Part shown: piece by piece, positions 17,061 to 18,398 of the stretch
Numbering within the stretch: the first letter of the stretch is position 1
Layout of the letters: every line of letters starts with the position of its first letter
Source of the DNA: Pavlovales sp. CCMP2436
Lineage: Eukaryota > Haptophyta > Pavlovophyceae > Pavlovales
Assembly: GCA_026770615.1 (NCBI GenBank)
Contig: MU631441.1
Location: forward strand, 56,903-75,300
Reading direction: 5' to 3'
Length of the DNA: 18,398 nt
Position numbers and translations under genes: made by a program
Notes under the pieces: generated by a model
What the model was told of the DNA's origin: nothing
Database searches by the model: none
Seen by the model: only the letters and a program-made list of their open reading frames with translations

Positions 17061-17482
17061 CGGTGGGGGCGGGCTACAGCCCGGCGATGTTGGCGATGAA
17101 GGCGAAGCAACCGTGGGCTATGGCGGCGGGCTCGGAGGCGGGCTCGGCGGAGGCAGGCTCGACAGCGGTGGCCTCGACCGCGCCGCTGTGCCTTAGCCCT
17201 CGAGCTACGGCGTCGCCCTCGGCCGTGAGCCCTTCCTATGGGCGCACGGGAGGGGCGACTCGGGGGAGCTACAATGCCGGCCGCGGCCGCCGAGCTAATG
17301 ATCAGCAGTGCACCGAGGCAGTGCGGAGTGCACTCAAGAGCGGCGCCACCGGGGGAGAGACAGCCGTGGCGACAGGGTCAACTCTTCCGCCCTCGTCCGA
17401 TCACGCACGTCCGGGTGTCGACCTCATTTGCTTGCGCTTCGCGCTTCGAGCTTCGCTCGCTCAAGAGTCCGCCTCAACCTGA
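16946..17482 (+). CDS. hypothetical Ala/Gly/Ser-rich ORF, doubtful
   Basis: Open frame of 178 codons from an ATG with G at +4 (MAAGSAGSAEAGSEAADA) to TGA. The first 60 residues simply translate the GC-rich minisatellite, so the length may be an accident. The remainder has no recognised domain. If real it would be a low-complexity host protein or a first exon. There is no expression or conservation evidence. Confidence 0.2.
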   Translation: MAAGSAGSAEAGSEAADAAAPAVEAGSAAADAAAGAAGAVGAGYSPAMLAMKAKQPWAMAAGSEAGSAEAGSTAVASTAPLCLSPRATASPSAVSPSYGRTGGATRGSYNAGRGRRANDQQCTEAVRSALKSGATGGETAVATGSTLPPSSDHARPGVDLICLRFALRASLAQESAST

Positions 17483-17548
17483 GCCAACCCGCAGGCCCCT
17501 AGTCGCACGCAGTCTCTAGTTTAAGTTCGCTAGCGATCCTCTGACAGT

Positions 17549-17745
17549 ACATAGTGCATGCCGTGCTTGCGCATCGATGACGATGACCTGTGTGTGTGTG
17601 TGTGTGTGTAAATTTCTAGTTACGTCCGTCACCGAACGGGGCCTGAAACCTGAACCCGAGCGTTGAGAAACACTCGAATCCAAGGACCCCTTCCGATCAC
17701 ACCGGATACCGTCCCCCGAGCTGGGGGACATAGTGCATGCCGTGC
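17549..17745. mobile_element. retroposon-like insertion flanked by 18-bp direct repeats
   Basis: ACATAGTGCATGCCGTGC occurs at 17549-17566 and 17728-17745. The 161 bases between them include a TG microsatellite, TTCTAGTTACGTCCGTC and GTTGAGAAACACTCGAATCC, and resemble the centre of the foldback element at about 270-400 in the same orientation (ACGTCCGTC, TTGAAAAACACTC, CGGATACTGTCCCC). Identical 18-bp repeats look like a recent target duplication. Confidence 0.75.
17589..17610. repeat. TG dinucleotide microsatellite
   Basis: About ten TG units inside the retroposon-like element at 17567-17727. Confidence 0.9.
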
Positions 17746-17790
17746 GATATCTACCAGCTTACTGCTCAAGCGCGTCATAGTTCAATCAAC

Positions 17791-18397
17791 CTAAGCTAGT
17801 GTAATTACGTGTACAGTGCGCTTGATCATTTCGATGCCCAGGTTGAGGAGCTTAATGTCGTCGGTCACGAGGTTGACGAGCTGGTCCGGGATTTTGGAGT
17901 CGTGCTCGGTGAAGGTGAGCGAGCTCTCCGCCTCGCTCAGCACCTTGGGCGCGTCGCACGTGTGGTTGGAGTGGACCAAGCGTGCGCGCAAAATCACCCA
18001 GCCAACCGTGGACCACTCGAAGGTCACGGACCACTTGCAGATGTTGGAGTTGTCCAGCTCGATTTTGGGCGCCGACTTGCGCGCGCCGGTGCCCTTACCC
18101 GTGCGCTCCTTTGCGCCAAAAGGGCAGCAGAGGGTACGCTGCTCGCCGCGGCTCTTCGAAGCAGCGCGGTGTGCCGTGAAGAAGGGCATGAGCTGGCCGT
18201 TCTCCTTGGCAGACCGCTCGTAGGCGTGCGCGATCGCGTCCTTCGACGAGAACGGGCCCTGGGGAAGATCGTTGAACGCATCGGTGCCGCGCTCCGTCTC
18301 CACACTCTTTCCCCTCTTCTTAGCGGCCGCGATCTGCTGCGGCGAGCGGAGAGTGAAGCCCTGCGCAGCAGCGGCAGCAGCGGCAGCAGCGGCAGCA
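17791..18397 (-). CDS. Mutator-like transposase or FAR1-type protein, N-terminal part, runs off the window
   Basis: The frame is open from the right edge (poly-Ala, then GFTLRSPQQIAAAKKRGK) to TAG 17791-17793, about 202 codons. An earlier start could lie beyond the edge. A FAR1/MULE-type zinc-binding domain is visible: FSSKDAIAHAYERSAKENG, then TLCCPFG, CKWSVTFEW, GWVILRARLVHSNHTCD. The likely metal ligands are one Cys of CC, the Cys of CKW, and the H and C of HTC. Such domains bind DNA in Mutator-like transposases and domesticated derivatives. The catalytic core is not in this window: the frame ends soon after LLNLGIEMIKRT, where GTACACGT could be an intron donor, or the copy is truncated. 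Together with the repeats this marks the right flank as eukaryotic nuclear DNA. Confidence 0.6.
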   Translation of the reverse strand, partial: AAAAAAAAAAAQGFTLRSPQQIAAAKKRGKSVETERGTDAFNDLPQGPFSSKDAIAHAYERSAKENGQLMPFFTAHRAASKSRGEQRTLCCPFGAKERTGKGTGARKSAPKIELDNSNICKWSVTFEWSTVGWVILRARLVHSNHTCDAPKVLSEAESSLTFTEHDSKIPDQLVNLVTDDIKLLNLGIEMIKRTVHVITLA

Positions 18398-18398
18398 G
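18366..18398. repeat. GCAGCAGCG repeat at the window end (poly-Ala on the minus strand)
   Basis: Perfect nine-base units of CAG/CGG triplets run to the last base. On the minus strand they encode Ala in frame with the transposase-like ORF. The assembly may have ended here because of the repeat. Confidence 0.85.

Noticed and set aside
1..18398. tRNA, rRNA or CRISPR arrays
   Set aside because: I saw no cloverleaf with A and B boxes, no rRNA-like block, and the tandem repeats lack the even repeat-spacer plan of CRISPR.

Overview
This window looks like nuclear DNA of a eukaryote carrying an old, decaying insertion of a large DNA virus. The flanks (about 1-4640 and 16740-18398) are GC-rich and full of eukaryote-type repeats: Tc1/mariner-like MITEs with TA ends, long foldback elements, small retroposons with 15-18 bp target duplications, minisatellites, and the 5' part of a Mutator-like transposase. 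The middle (about 4650-16740) is strongly AT-rich and holds virus-like genes packed a few tens of bases apart. I cannot name the host. It could be a protist, alga, fungus or other microbial eukaryote.

Layout of the viral block: the C-terminal half of an A32-type packaging ATPase (minus strand, 4978-5486) with a small ORF behind it (4729-4950); the C-terminal half of a D5-type SF3 helicase (plus, 5487-6569), head to head with the ATPase and cut by a small retroposon; a strong hairpin (6577-6682); a small acidic ORF (6869-7009); a penton or minor-capsid-like protein with one internal stop (7032-7817); a class 3 lipase-like protein (minus, 7889-8487); a giant fibre-like gene of about 2,186 codons with coiled-coil repeats and LamG-like domains (8528-15086, about a dozen breaks); two small intact ORFs (15083-15262 minus, 15305-15433 plus); and a GIY-YIG endonuclease with a long basic tail (minus, 15450-16099). 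The right end (16100-16740) is gene-free, with short AT-rich repeats.

ATPase, D5 helicase and penton-like protein together point to the nucleocytovirus / polinton-like / virophage assemblage (Bamfordvirae). Major capsid protein, maturation protease, the N-terminal primase part of D5 and the Walker A half of the ATPase are absent, so this is a partial and rearranged copy. Several genes share an upstream signal (A-rich, then TCTTC, then TATATAGAC ending at the ATG), which is evidence that they came from one virus with its own promoters. The large genes are broken by stops of all three kinds and by frameshifts. Some frameshifts lie in homopolymers and could be assembly errors, but the internal stops and the retroposon cannot be explained that way.
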